Assembly: GCA_947581855.1 (NCBI GenBank)
Contig: CANPVZ010000013.1
Span: 45,333-109,332, forward strand
Length of the DNA: 64,000 bases
From: an uncultured Phocaeicola sp.
Lineage (GTDB): Bacteria > Bacteroidota > Bacteroidia > Bacteroidales > Bacteroidaceae
Direction: 5' to 3'
This document shows positions 29,045-38,104 of the stretch, one piece after another; the first letter of the stretch is position 1, and each line of letters opens with the position of its first letter. The translations under genes were made by a program, and so were the position numbers. The notes under the pieces are model-generated. The model was not told the DNA's origin. It saw only the letters and a program-made list of their open reading frames with translations, and searched no databases.

Positions 29045-30582
29045 AACAAATTACATTCCAATGCACTTTGTTGTCAGATGTCATCATTAATCAGAGGTCA
29101 GCCTCAACAGGTAACCAGAAAACATTAGACTTCATTCCGGGAAGCAACTTTTACGGAATTGTCGCCAACAAATTCTACCAACCTTTCAATGAAAAAGATA
29201 AGTCCTCTTTGAACGAAGAAATGAAAACGGAACTGTTCACTCTTTTGCATAGCGGCAAGCTCTGTTTTGGTGATGCACACCCTGCCCTGAACGGGGAACG
29301 TGCGTTGCGAGTTCCCGCCGCCATGTTCTATCCCAAATTAGGAAGCATCGAAGAGTGCTATATCCACCATGCTTTAACCGGTTTATCACAGGAAGAGATA
29401 ACGAAATTAGCCCAAAAACAACTAAAACAATGCCGCAACGGATTCTATGTTTTCACAGAAGATGGAACAGGAATCCCTATTGAAGTAAACAAAACCTTTG
29501 CCATTAAATCAGCATACGACCATAACAGTCGCCGTTCAAAAGATGAGCAAATGTACGGATACCAATCTATGGACAAAGGGTTATCACTCATTTTTCACCT
29601 TACGTACGATGAAAAAGCGATATCCGAGCCTCAACTTAATAAGGTAACAGATCTTTTAAACGGCAAACACAGGGTAGGCCGTTCGCGTACCGCCCAATAC
29701 GGACTGGTGAACATCGAGAAAACAAGCGAAACAAGCACGATTACCCCCGTACAATTCCAAAACGGAAAAGAAGTAGTTGTATATGCCGATTCTCGTTTGA
29801 TTTTCTTCGACGATTATCATCTCCCTACCTTTACACCTAAAGCTACGGACTTCGGGTTCAGAGAAAGCGATAAAATTGTATGGGAGAAATCACAGATACG
29901 TACCTTCCAATACTCCCCATGGAACTATGCACGCCAGGCCTACGATGCCGACCGCTGCGGTATAGAAAAAGGAAGTGTGGTAGTTATAAAGCTTGACGAT
30001 AAAGGGGAGATACCTCCGATCTACCCGTATGTAGGAGTTTACCACACCGAAGGATTCGGACACGTATTGTTCAACCCCACATTTTTATGTGCCGACGGCA
30101 ATGGAAAAGCCTGCTATAAATTACTAAAGAAAGAAAAAGAAGAATCTTCATCTCAACCGAGAATTGCTTTGCTAAAAGATAAAGAAGAGCCATTGCTTAA
30201 ATTCCTATACCAAAAAGGTGAAACCGAAAGAATATTAACCATTATCTACAAGGAGGCCAATAATTTTGTCAGAACAAACAAAGAGAAATTTGCCGGCAAA
30301 GATCAGAAAGAATTTGCTGCTCAATGGGGAAAGATCCGCAGTCTGGCTACTCAATGCAGCAATAAAGAAGAAATTGAAGAAAAACTATATACTCTAGAAA
30401 CATCTTATCTTACCCACGGCATAGCCGCTGAAAAATGGAAAGAAAGCGAACGACTGAAAAATCTAACAGACTTCGTTGATGGTATGAACAAAGCCATCGG
30501 AAAAAACAATGTACCGCTTGCCGTTATAAATTTAGCCTCCGAGATGGCCAAAGTATGTAGTAGGAAAAACGTGGATAAATAA
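29041..30582 (+). CDS. csx10: Csx10-like (Cas5-type) RAMP protein
   Basis: A 513-residue protein beginning with a RAMP fold (QCTLLSDVIINQRSASTG, DFIPGSNFYGIVANKFY). It contains the glycine-rich motif GKHRVGRSRTAQYGLV near residues 210-225, and a long helical C-terminal extension. This fits Csx10, the Cas5-like subunit that marks type III-D loci and binds the crRNA 5' tag. The extension (about 360-513) is unassigned. Family fairly sure. Confidence 0.78.
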   Translation: MKQITFQCTLLSDVIINQRSASTGNQKTLDFIPGSNFYGIVANKFYQPFNEKDKSSLNEEMKTELFTLLHSGKLCFGDAHPALNGERALRVPAAMFYPKLGSIEECYIHHALTGLSQEEITKLAQKQLKQCRNGFYVFTEDGTGIPIEVNKTFAIKSAYDHNSRRSKDEQMYGYQSMDKGLSLIFHLTYDEKAISEPQLNKVTDLLNGKHRVGRSRTAQYGLVNIEKTSETSTITPVQFQNGKEVVVYADSRLIFFDDYHLPTFTPKATDFGFRESDKIVWEKSQIRTFQYSPWNYARQAYDADRCGIEKGSVVVIKLDDKGEIPPIYPYVGVYHTEGFGHVLFNPTFLCADGNGKACYKLLKKEKEESSSQPRIALLKDKEEPLLKFLYQKGETERILTIIYKEANNFVRTNKEKFAGKDQKEFAAQWGKIRSLATQCSNKEEIEEKLYTLETSYLTHGIAAEKWKESERLKNLTDFVDGMNKAIGKNNVPLAVINLASEMAKVCSRKNVDK

Positions 30583-30590
30583 GAAACATT

Positions 30591-32009
30591 ATGAACGAAA
30601 TAAACCAAACAACTCCCGAACGCAAATTGTATGCGTTCCGATATCTAGCTCGCATCGTTCTTCAGGCAGAAACGCCATTGTCGATAGGCTCAGGCGAAAG
30701 CAATATACAAACCGACTCTCCTGTTATACGGGATATCAACGGTCTCCCCTTTATCCCCGGAACAAGTCTTGTGGGAATATTGCGCCATGCGGTAGACTCC
30801 CTTGAACAGGAAAAAGTCAACGCCGTTTTCGGCTTCCAGTCAAAAGAAGGCTCCAACACCGGACTTGGTTCCCGTTTATTATGTACCTCTGCACGAATGA
30901 TAGGGAAAGACGGTCAAACCGTACTGGACGGTTTGCAAAATATCAACTATACCGATCCTTTCTATAAAGCATTTCAAAACTTACCTATTCGGCAGCATGT
31001 CTGCATCAACGACAAGGGAACAGCCAAAGACAGAGGTAAATTCGATGAGGAAGTAGTATATAAGGGAACCCGTTTCTGCTTTGAAATAGAACTGATAGGC
31101 GAAAAAGAGGAGGAAGTTACCTTCTTCCGCGATCAGTTGCTTCCGCGTATGCAACACGTATCGTTCCGCATTGGCAGCGGCACCCGCAACGGACATGGTG
31201 AAGTAAGTATCTACTCCTATAAAGAACGGACTCTCGATTTGAGAGAGAAAGAAGACTTAAAGGCCTATTTGAAAAAATCTTCTTCCCTATCAAGTGAGTT
31301 TAAGTGGAAGGATAACAGTAAAACAACAGCAGTTCCTTCTGTCAACAATGGATGGACAACCTACTCCGTCGAACTCCGGCCGGATGATTTCTTCTTGTTC
31401 GGTTCAGGATTTGGCGATGATGCTGCAGACATGACACCGGTAAAAGAGAAAGTGGTGAGCTACAACGAAAACAAAGGTAAGATATCCGATTCTTATATCC
31501 TTATACCGGCTTCATCGGTAAAAGGCGCACTATCCCACCGCATTGCTTATTACTATAACCGGGAAGTCGGATATTTTGCCGATGCAAAAAACGATAAGGG
31601 CGGAATCGGGAAAGAGAATTATGCTATCAGGCAGTTATTCGGTTACGAAGGAGATGTAAAGAACCCGGAAACAACACCTGCACCGGGGAACGTTCTATTT
31701 TCCGACATCCTTATCGAACCGAATAACGGACAACAAGACAAACTACTCAACCATGTTTCCATCGATCGCTTTACGGGCGGAGCAATAACCGGCGCCTTAT
31801 TCTCAGAAAAAACGACATGGGGAAACCAACAAGTATTCAGCCTCACCATCCATGTAAAAGGCGAAATATTGAACAATCCCCAAATAAAGAACGCTTTTGA
31901 ATACGCCTTAACCGATTTATGCGAAGGGCTTTTGCCATTAGGCGGAGGTACCAACCGAGGAAACGGACGCTTTACCGGGAAATGGGAACAAACCACTCAA
32001 AACAAGTAA
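30591..32009 (+). CDS. Double-RAMP (fused Cas7-like) protein
   Basis: A 472-residue protein containing two RAMP units. Unit 1: LSIGSGESNIQTDSPVIRD, with D42 at the catalytic-Asp position, then LPFIPGTSLVGILRHAV and loop RIGSGTRNGHGEVSI. Unit 2: FLFGSGFGDDAADMTPVKEK, then ILIPASSVKGALSHRIAYYY and the C-terminal loop LPLGGGTNRGNGRF. Such Cas7 fusions are typical of type III-D and of the ancestry of III-E. It would occupy two backbone positions in the complex. Direct operon member. Confidence 0.85.
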   Translation: MNEINQTTPERKLYAFRYLARIVLQAETPLSIGSGESNIQTDSPVIRDINGLPFIPGTSLVGILRHAVDSLEQEKVNAVFGFQSKEGSNTGLGSRLLCTSARMIGKDGQTVLDGLQNINYTDPFYKAFQNLPIRQHVCINDKGTAKDRGKFDEEVVYKGTRFCFEIELIGEKEEEVTFFRDQLLPRMQHVSFRIGSGTRNGHGEVSIYSYKERTLDLREKEDLKAYLKKSSSLSSEFKWKDNSKTTAVPSVNNGWTTYSVELRPDDFFLFGSGFGDDAADMTPVKEKVVSYNENKGKISDSYILIPASSVKGALSHRIAYYYNREVGYFADAKNDKGGIGKENYAIRQLFGYEGDVKNPETTPAPGNVLFSDILIEPNNGQQDKLLNHVSIDRFTGGAITGALFSEKTTWGNQQVFSLTIHVKGEILNNPQIKNAFEYALTDLCEGLLPLGGGTNRGNGRFTGKWEQTTQNK

Positions 32010-32013
32010 AACT

Positions 32014-32481
32014 ATGGAAACAAACTCAATCATAATCCTTGCAGGAAGAAAATACGATGGCTATCTATGGTATAGCGACGAACAACAACCCCGTATTTAC
32101 CGGGAGAAAGAACTGAGAGCTGAAATCTGCTCCTCCGACACCCCTTCCATTCCTTTTATTATAGAAGGATATTTACGCTCGGGCAACGACTCATACAGCA
32201 TTAAGATGACGGACGGGAAATACTATATCCAGCATTACAACTTGGAGAGTCTCGATATCGTTAGCAATCAGAATAAAGGAACAACCGTCAGCAACAGTCA
32301 ATGCATCCCAATTGAATACCTCCCCAACCGCTTTGGCGAGGATTCAAGCATCGAGAAACTTTGCTATACCCGTATCTGGAAGGAAGAATCGGATCCGTTA
32401 TGCGAGGGAATGAACGTACTGGTACCCAAAGAAGAGATATTTATTGGTTTTCTATTAAAAGAAGAGAAGATGGAGGATTAA
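32014..32481 (+). CDS. Small type III CRISPR-associated protein (TIGR04423-like)
   Basis: A 155-residue acidic protein starting IIILAGRKYDGYLWYSDEQQPRIY with FIIEGYLRSGNDSYSIKM in the middle. It resembles the short Bacteroidetes-specific type III accessory family described as TIGR04423, recalled from memory rather than searched. Position between two RAMP genes, 4-base gaps on both sides. Role unknown; a complex-assembly role is inference. Confidence 0.65.
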   Translation: METNSIIILAGRKYDGYLWYSDEQQPRIYREKELRAEICSSDTPSIPFIIEGYLRSGNDSYSIKMTDGKYYIQHYNLESLDIVSNQNKGTTVSNSQCIPIEYLPNRFGEDSSIEKLCYTRIWKEESDPLCEGMNVLVPKEEIFIGFLLKEEKMED

Positions 32482-32484
32482 AAT

Positions 32485-34698
32485 ATGGCTATCATAAAAT
32501 CGGCATACAATTTTGCACCAGTTGAAGCTAAAGATGAGGTCTTTTCCCCGATATGGAAAGATCAGGTTTCATTCGACGCTCCGCTAAAAGATGCCTACTC
32601 AGGCAGCATAACCTATCAATTGAAAGCAGAGACTCCGGTATTTGTTAAAGGACATGACGGACATTTCACACAGATGAACGGACGATACTTTATACCTGCC
32701 ACGACCTTAAAAGGATGTTTCCGGTCTGTTTTAGAAATCATCAGTTACGGACATCTTGGAGAAAAAAGAGTAAAAGACCAGACTTTTCCTTACAGAAACT
32801 TGCAGGATTCAAAGGGATATATGGCAGCGATGCGAGAGGTATATTGCGGTTGGTTAGGTTTCGACCAAAACCATCACCCCATTATCCGCTATTTCGGTAA
32901 GCCTCATCATATTTCATACAAAGAGCTATCGGTCAGGAATCGGAATATCCAAAATCTAACCGTTGTACAAAAATACAATAAATTGGGCTATATTTACGAT
33001 AAATTCACCCAGCCTGCGAAGATGCAAAACAGTCAACAAAGAAACAGACCGGACAACAGGTTATTCTGTAAATTCGGAGGCCTTTTAGGGGGATTTGTAG
33101 TCTTTTCAGGCACAATTTCCAGCAAGCGGTCCGACTTCGTATTGCTTGAAAAAGAGATGAATCCATCAGATACTTTGCAGATTGACAACAAGGCTTGGAG
33201 TAGTTTTCAGGAATTATATAACGAATATGAACAAATACCTAATTATACATATAACCAATTCACCGGAAAGCTTGTATTCTTCACCATGGAAGAAGAAAAC
33301 GGACAAAAGAAAGTCAAAACATTAGGGCTGAACTATCTGCACAAATATATTGCACAAAAAACAATACGGACAGCCATCCCAGATAATCTGAGAAACGAAA
33401 AGCCCGACCTGGCAGATGTAATGTTTGGCTCAGAGAAGTACAAGTTAAAAGGAAGAGTCCAATTCGGTCACGCATTTTCACAGAATGCCGAACTTTTGTA
33501 TAAAAGCGGAGATTCCATTATCACCGTATTGGATTCCCCGAAAGCTTCTTTTTATCCTACATATGTACAGCAAGGAAAAACATGGGACCATAGCAACGCA
33601 CTCATATCCGGCTACAAACGATACCCTATTAAACCTCATTTCAACATTGCCGCTTTCAACCTAGACGAACGCGACCAAAATAAGTACGCCATGCGTTTCC
33701 CTTCTGAAACAGAACAATTACATCAATTCTTAGACTCTAAAAAGAACAACTATATTCCAAAAAATGACAACAATGAAATTAACTTTGACACGCTCTCCAA
33801 ATTACGACCACTCAAAGACGGAAGTATCTTCACAGGACGCATTGTTTTCTTTAACCTGAAGAAAGAAGAACTTGGAGCACTTATATCCTCCATGACATTC
33901 ATTGGCCACGAGGAAGAATGCAAGCACTCCATCGGCGCTGGAAAAGCCATGGGATTCGGCGCCATGAGCATAAGCCATATAGAAATAAAGAAAAAAGAAT
34001 ATCCTGCTCCAAAGGGTGATGCAACTCCGGAGAAAGCCCCAGATTATTCGACTACCGATGCCGGAAAAGAACAAACAATGACTGTTAAAGCGCTTGTCGA
34101 TACTTTCAAGGAAATCATGATAAAACATAACCCGAATTGGGAAAACAGCGCGCGTATAAAAGAACTGATTGCGATGGCAAAAGGTTTCAGCAAAGAAGAG
34201 TTAATTGAATTCATCACACCTATGCAACTCAAAACCCTCTTAGCAAACGGAAAAATAGGAAACGAATTCAGTCAGGCTAAATTACAATTGCACAAAGGTA
34301 CTGCCTACTTCCCACATTTCTCGGAAATTGGAAAAAGAGATCAATCCAGACCAAGCGACAACCATGCGGCAAATACCAGACCGGCAGGCTTTAACCGTCC
34401 GTCTAACCTGCATGCAAACAAAAATCAGACACCTAGGATTCAGGACTTAGAGCGACAGAAAGGGTGGATATTGGAAACTGAAGAAGAGTATAATGGCATT
34501 ATCAAAGAAAATCAAACCATAGGCATCAATAATCCTGATGACGGAAGAGATTACTCCAGAACTATTTATTGCCGATATGAAATAGACGAATTTTGTCGCA
34601 ACAAGCCCATACCGGGCGACCGGGTAAGAATTAGTATCTTGGAGAAAGAGAAGAATCAACTTATTATAAATGTCTTATCTATAAATAGAAGAAAATAA
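32485..34698 (+). CDS. Large TIGR03986-like RAMP protein
   Basis: A 737-residue protein. N-terminal RAMP with YQLKAETPVFVKGHDGHF and RYFIPATTLKGCFRSVLEI. The RAMP glycine loop appears late (HSIGAGKAMGFGAMSI, about residues 475-490). A helical segment (about 530-600) is followed by a low-complexity linker (about 620-650) and a small beta-rich C-terminal domain (KGWILETEEEYNGIIKEN, PGDRVRISILEKEKNQLI) that looks OB- or cold-shock-like. Likely a Cas7-type backbone subunit with extra RNA-binding parts. Family by pattern; the C-terminal domain call is tentative. Confidence 0.8.
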   Translation: MAIIKSAYNFAPVEAKDEVFSPIWKDQVSFDAPLKDAYSGSITYQLKAETPVFVKGHDGHFTQMNGRYFIPATTLKGCFRSVLEIISYGHLGEKRVKDQTFPYRNLQDSKGYMAAMREVYCGWLGFDQNHHPIIRYFGKPHHISYKELSVRNRNIQNLTVVQKYNKLGYIYDKFTQPAKMQNSQQRNRPDNRLFCKFGGLLGGFVVFSGTISSKRSDFVLLEKEMNPSDTLQIDNKAWSSFQELYNEYEQIPNYTYNQFTGKLVFFTMEEENGQKKVKTLGLNYLHKYIAQKTIRTAIPDNLRNEKPDLADVMFGSEKYKLKGRVQFGHAFSQNAELLYKSGDSIITVLDSPKASFYPTYVQQGKTWDHSNALISGYKRYPIKPHFNIAAFNLDERDQNKYAMRFPSETEQLHQFLDSKKNNYIPKNDNNEINFDTLSKLRPLKDGSIFTGRIVFFNLKKEELGALISSMTFIGHEEECKHSIGAGKAMGFGAMSISHIEIKKKEYPAPKGDATPEKAPDYSTTDAGKEQTMTVKALVDTFKEIMIKHNPNWENSARIKELIAMAKGFSKEELIEFITPMQLKTLLANGKIGNEFSQAKLQLHKGTAYFPHFSEIGKRDQSRPSDNHAANTRPAGFNRPSNLHANKNQTPRIQDLERQKGWILETEEEYNGIIKENQTIGINNPDDGRDYSRTIYCRYEIDEFCRNKPIPGDRVRISILEKEKNQLIINVLSINRRK

Positions 34699-34702
34699 GC
34701 CG

Positions 34703-35896
34703 ATGTCCAAAGTACTGATATCATTTTTGGGTACTTCACGAGAAGACATACGTACTTACCAATCTGCCATCTATCGCTTTACCGACGGGTGGCAGATGGA
34801 AAGCACCTTTATTGCCCATGTGTTGAAGAACTATTACCATATCGACCGGATGATTCTGATCGGTACGGTTAAATCCATGTGGGAAAATGTGTACCATACA
34901 TTCTCCGAAAAACCCGATGCCGCTGTTACCCAAAAGCTACAGGAACACTGCACACATGCCGGCGCACAAAGCGAACTCTATCTGCCCCACAAGGAAAAGG
35001 TGGAACAAGCATTAGGTGACGGTTCGAAAGTGCTCCTCATCCAATACGGACTTACCGAAGAGGAAATCCGATACAACGAATCGGTTATCTTGGGATTGGA
35101 GAAATGGCTGAACAACGGCGACGAGCTTTACATAGACATTACCCACTCGTTCCGTTCCTTGCCTCTTTTCCTTATGAACACGCTGATTTATCTGAAAAAC
35201 GTAAGCAGGAAACAAATCAGCATTACACACATCTCTTACGGCATGCTCGATGTCAGCAGAGAATTGGGATATACCCCTATCGTAGAACTAAACAGCTTGC
35301 TCCAAACGCATGACTGGATTTCAGGAGCTTATTCGTTCATGGAATTCGGTAACGCTTACCGCATAGCTCATCTGTTAGAGGATGGTTACAAGGAACTTTC
35401 CGACAAGCTGAGAAGCTTCTCCGATGTGAAGAGTCTCAACTATTTGGACGCATTGGAGAAACAGGTTATCGAACTGCGCTCGCTCCGCAAGCGTTCCATG
35501 CCTACCATTGCACGCATGGTGGTGCCAATGGTTATCGATGAGTTCCTTTCCCATTTCGAAGGATTTAGCAGCCATGCCCAGTTCCAATACCGGTTAGCCG
35601 TATGGCATTTCGAGAAACACAATTACGCTTCCTCGTACATTGTGTTGGTGGAAGCCATTATCAGCTACGTATGCGAACAAAACGGATGGAACGAATATGC
35701 GCAATCAGACCGGGACGAAGCCAAGAACGCTCTGTTTACAGACAGTAGGTTTTACAAACTAAAGAAAATTTATAATCAGGTAAACAATGTCCGCAAACAG
35801 ATAGCTCACAGTGTGAAAGGCAACAAAGAATATAGCGAAATGATTCGCAACCTGGAGAATAATATAAAATTAGTATCGCCATTTTACAACCACTAA
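34703..35896 (+). CDS. Csx1/Csx2-type CARF-HEPN ribonuclease
   Basis: A 397-residue protein. The N-terminus VLISFLGTSREDIRTY and the motif ELYIDITHSFRSLPL (D145-I-T-H148) match the DxTH signature of the Csx1/Csx2 CARF domain. The C-terminal half is helical and ends with NNVRKQIAHSV: R364 and H369 form the R-x4-H catalytic motif of HEPN RNases. It would be switched on by the Cas10 signal and degrade RNA non-specifically. Lies 4 bases after the RAMP gene and 3 before the next small gene. Confidence 0.87.
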   Translation: MSKVLISFLGTSREDIRTYQSAIYRFTDGWQMESTFIAHVLKNYYHIDRMILIGTVKSMWENVYHTFSEKPDAAVTQKLQEHCTHAGAQSELYLPHKEKVEQALGDGSKVLLIQYGLTEEEIRYNESVILGLEKWLNNGDELYIDITHSFRSLPLFLMNTLIYLKNVSRKQISITHISYGMLDVSRELGYTPIVELNSLLQTHDWISGAYSFMEFGNAYRIAHLLEDGYKELSDKLRSFSDVKSLNYLDALEKQVIELRSLRKRSMPTIARMVVPMVIDEFLSHFEGFSSHAQFQYRLAVWHFEKHNYASSYIVLVEAIISYVCEQNGWNEYAQSDRDEAKNALFTDSRFYKLKKIYNQVNNVRKQIAHSVKGNKEYSEMIRNLENNIKLVSPFYNH

Positions 35897-35899
35897 ACC

Positions 35900-36265
35900 A
35901 TGTTCATCAATTTTAGCAATCATCCATCCGCCAACTGGGAGGCCAAACAACTAGAAGCCGCTTCTGTATATGGAACCGTCGTGGACATCCCCTTTCCGGC
36001 AATTCCACCGGAAGCAGACAATGAAGCTTTGCGCTTGCTTTCCGATACGTATTACCAACATATCGAAAAACTCCTTCACACGGCTAAGGAGTCTTCAGTC
36101 ATCCACCTGACAGGAGAGCCCACATTCAGTTTCATATTAGTGAAACGGCTTCTCCAGAATGGTTACAAAGTAGTGGCTTCCACTAGCTATCGGCAGACCA
36201 TCGAAATCGGAAACCAAAAGACCTCCGTTTTTCATTTTATACAATTCAGAGCATATCAACTTTAA
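35900..36265 (+). CDS. Small CRISPR ancillary protein, ring-nuclease-like candidate
   Basis: A 121-residue protein: N-terminal INFSNHPSANW, then VVDIPFPAIPPEAD, a helix, SSVIHLTGEPTFSFILVKRL, VVASTSYRQTIEI and the end FHFIQFRAYQL. This Rossmann-like outline (strand, catalytic-looking S/T-x-x-R segment, terminal F-R-x-Y) is shared by the small Csx15/Csx16/Csx20 group, proposed as ring nucleases that destroy cyclic oligoadenylates. I cannot decide which family. Its place between two presumed signal receptors fits an off-switch. Functional call is inference. Confidence 0.5.
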   Translation: MFINFSNHPSANWEAKQLEAASVYGTVVDIPFPAIPPEADNEALRLLSDTYYQHIEKLLHTAKESSVIHLTGEPTFSFILVKRLLQNGYKVVASTSYRQTIEIGNQKTSVFHFIQFRAYQL

Positions 36266-36275
36266 AAAAATTGTA

Positions 36276-37646
36276 ATGAAAACATCTCATACAAACGCAT
36301 CAGAAAGCACTTCCACAACGCGCATATTCAAGCGCTTAAACCAACAGGATAACTACAGTCTGTGGATGCTCATCCTACTCGGTTCATTAGAAGTCCTCAC
36401 CACGATTTCTTTATATTGGTTTCACTCCGTCCATGAACTTTTAAACTCTCTCATCTTCATCGTATTGTTCATCATTTTTAGTGGAGGAATAATCGGACTG
36501 TTTATTGATGCCAAACGTCACCACCACCCATCTGGAATCAGTCCGATTATCCTAACCAAACTGTTAGGCAATGCCATTGCTCCCCGAAAATTAGGTATCA
36601 TCTATCTCTTTGTCTTTGTTATCCATTTAGGCTGGATAACCAACAGTACCTTCGATTTGATTTCAACTGACGGAACGGAATTCAATCCAAGAACCTTTAT
36701 TCCTCTGATTACCGCCATCGTCGGAATTTTGTGCTTGGTCTGTTTCTTTCCCGACCCGTACATAAAGAAAAACGAAAAGGCAACGAAAGTATTCGTGTCC
36801 GGCATGTCTTACTTAAACCTCGATAATTTGAAAGAGCTCGTGAAAACAAATTCGGAGAAAAAAGTTATAGAGGAAAGAGTCAACATCATTCCGTTAATCC
36901 GTATGTTAACCCTCCTTAACCCCTCAGAGCCTTGTAAATTAGTCATTTTAAAAAGTACCAACGGCTTTCAACGTCCTTCTAAAGAAGATTTCGCAAACAA
37001 AGAAGCCTCCCATACAAATGAGAAGTTATCTATTGCCAACTCCCCACAGGCAAACAACAATGAGACTTACACGCTGGAATCCTTAAAGAATGATTTAGCA
37101 ACAGCTTTCACCTTTTGGAAACAAGACAATGAAACAGGCAATGAAAAACAAAAGCGGAAACAATTATATGATGAATACCAAATTGAGGCCACTACTTTCC
37201 ATACAATTTTTACCGATGAGAATACAGAGAATGACGACAAAGAAGAGAACAACTTCTTGGCACTTTTAATTAAATTGTTCGCCAGAATCGAATTCCCCCA
37301 ACATTTGGGAACCATCAAAAACATGGAAATTACTTTTACTAAGAAATGCGATTACAATAATTATGACGACAGCTTTAAAACGGTTAACGAGATAGCAAAC
37401 GATCTCGATAACGAAGAGCACGAAATCATATTCAACCTAACCCCCGGAACAGTAGTGGTCAGTTCTGTCATGACCCTGCTTGCCATTGATGGGGACAGAA
37501 AGCTCTATTATCACGAACAAGGTTCTAAAGCGACAGACATCGCCAAACGAATCAAACAGGTAGACAAGTCAAAACTTCCCATCCAGAACCTGTTATCCGA
37601 AGCGTTAGAAAAGCTTTCGGGAGAACATTATGAATCGGAAAAGTAA
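36276..37646 (+). CDS. Four-TM membrane protein with C-terminal CARF-like domain (putative CRISPR effector)
   Basis: A 456-residue protein. Four hydrophobic segments: about 29-48, 55-77, 106-122 and 140-158. The remaining 290 residues are soluble and show the CARF outline: ATKVFVSGMSYLNLDN as first strand, NIIPLIRMLTLLNP followed by KLVILKS, and late EIIFNLTPGTVVVSSVMTLL with KLYYHEQG. N-L-T-P-G-T is close to the D/N-x-T-G-G-T ligand loop of many CARF proteins. No HEPN or nuclease motif is visible, so the output module is probably the membrane part, as in the one-TM effector Cam1. Last intact gene of the operon, 10 bases after the ring-nuclease-like gene. Confidence 0.6.
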   Translation: MKTSHTNASESTSTTRIFKRLNQQDNYSLWMLILLGSLEVLTTISLYWFHSVHELLNSLIFIVLFIIFSGGIIGLFIDAKRHHHPSGISPIILTKLLGNAIAPRKLGIIYLFVFVIHLGWITNSTFDLISTDGTEFNPRTFIPLITAIVGILCLVCFFPDPYIKKNEKATKVFVSGMSYLNLDNLKELVKTNSEKKVIEERVNIIPLIRMLTLLNPSEPCKLVILKSTNGFQRPSKEDFANKEASHTNEKLSIANSPQANNNETYTLESLKNDLATAFTFWKQDNETGNEKQKRKQLYDEYQIEATTFHTIFTDENTENDDKEENNFLALLIKLFARIEFPQHLGTIKNMEITFTKKCDYNNYDDSFKTVNEIANDLDNEEHEIIFNLTPGTVVVSSVMTLLAIDGDRKLYYHEQGSKATDIAKRIKQVDKSKLPIQNLLSEALEKLSGEHYESEK

Positions 37647-37653
37647 AACATAG

Positions 37654-38001
37654 ACGAACTCAATAAATAACATCCTGACTCATCAAGAAACACATGCCAG
37701 ACTCATCATTGAATCGGACAACGATCTTCCTACTATCACTTCCTCCATCATCGTCTATTTTAAATGGAACAACGATTTAGTGGTTTCATTGAAACGCAAA
37801 GACGATGAGTATCCCGAGTACGGATATACCCGAAAAGCGGTGGTGGAAAGTGAGGATACCATAAAGATGGCCCGGTTTCTTCACACTCAACCGGAAAACC
37901 TTCCCGACAAAATCTTTGAACGGTTCAAGGATACCACTTACTGTGCCGCTCCCTCGGAAGTGGAGAAAACTTTCGGGGAGATACTGAACGTCATCCTCTA
38001 A
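37654..38001 (+). pseudogene. Truncated/frameshifted gene fragment after the CRISPR effector operon
   Basis: After a TAG at 37651-37653 the frame is open to TAA at 38001 and reads like protein (ARLIIESDNDLPTITSSIIV, KWNNDLVVSLKRKDDEYPEY, EVEKTFGEILNVIL). There is no in-frame ATG, only a GTG at 37780. Just upstream, another frame reads ATA-GAC-GAA-CTC-AAT-AAA-TAA, as if the original start were mutated and shifted. Not recognised; it probably belonged to the same operon. Confidence 0.45.
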
Positions 38002-38031
38002 TATCAACTCGTAGGCGTACGGTTTGTTATC

Positions 38032-38104
38032 CCGTAGGCCTATCACTCTATGTAGTGGCTAACTGTTCACTTGGCAAGCCGTAGGCCTGTCACTCTATGC
38101 AGTG
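38032..38104. repeat. Two 26-bp direct repeats
   Basis: CCGTAGGCCTATCACTCTAT followed by GTAGTG (38032-38057) recurs at 38079-38104 with two mismatches, 47 bases apart. This is unlike the CRISPR repeats. Function unknown. Confidence 0.5.
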
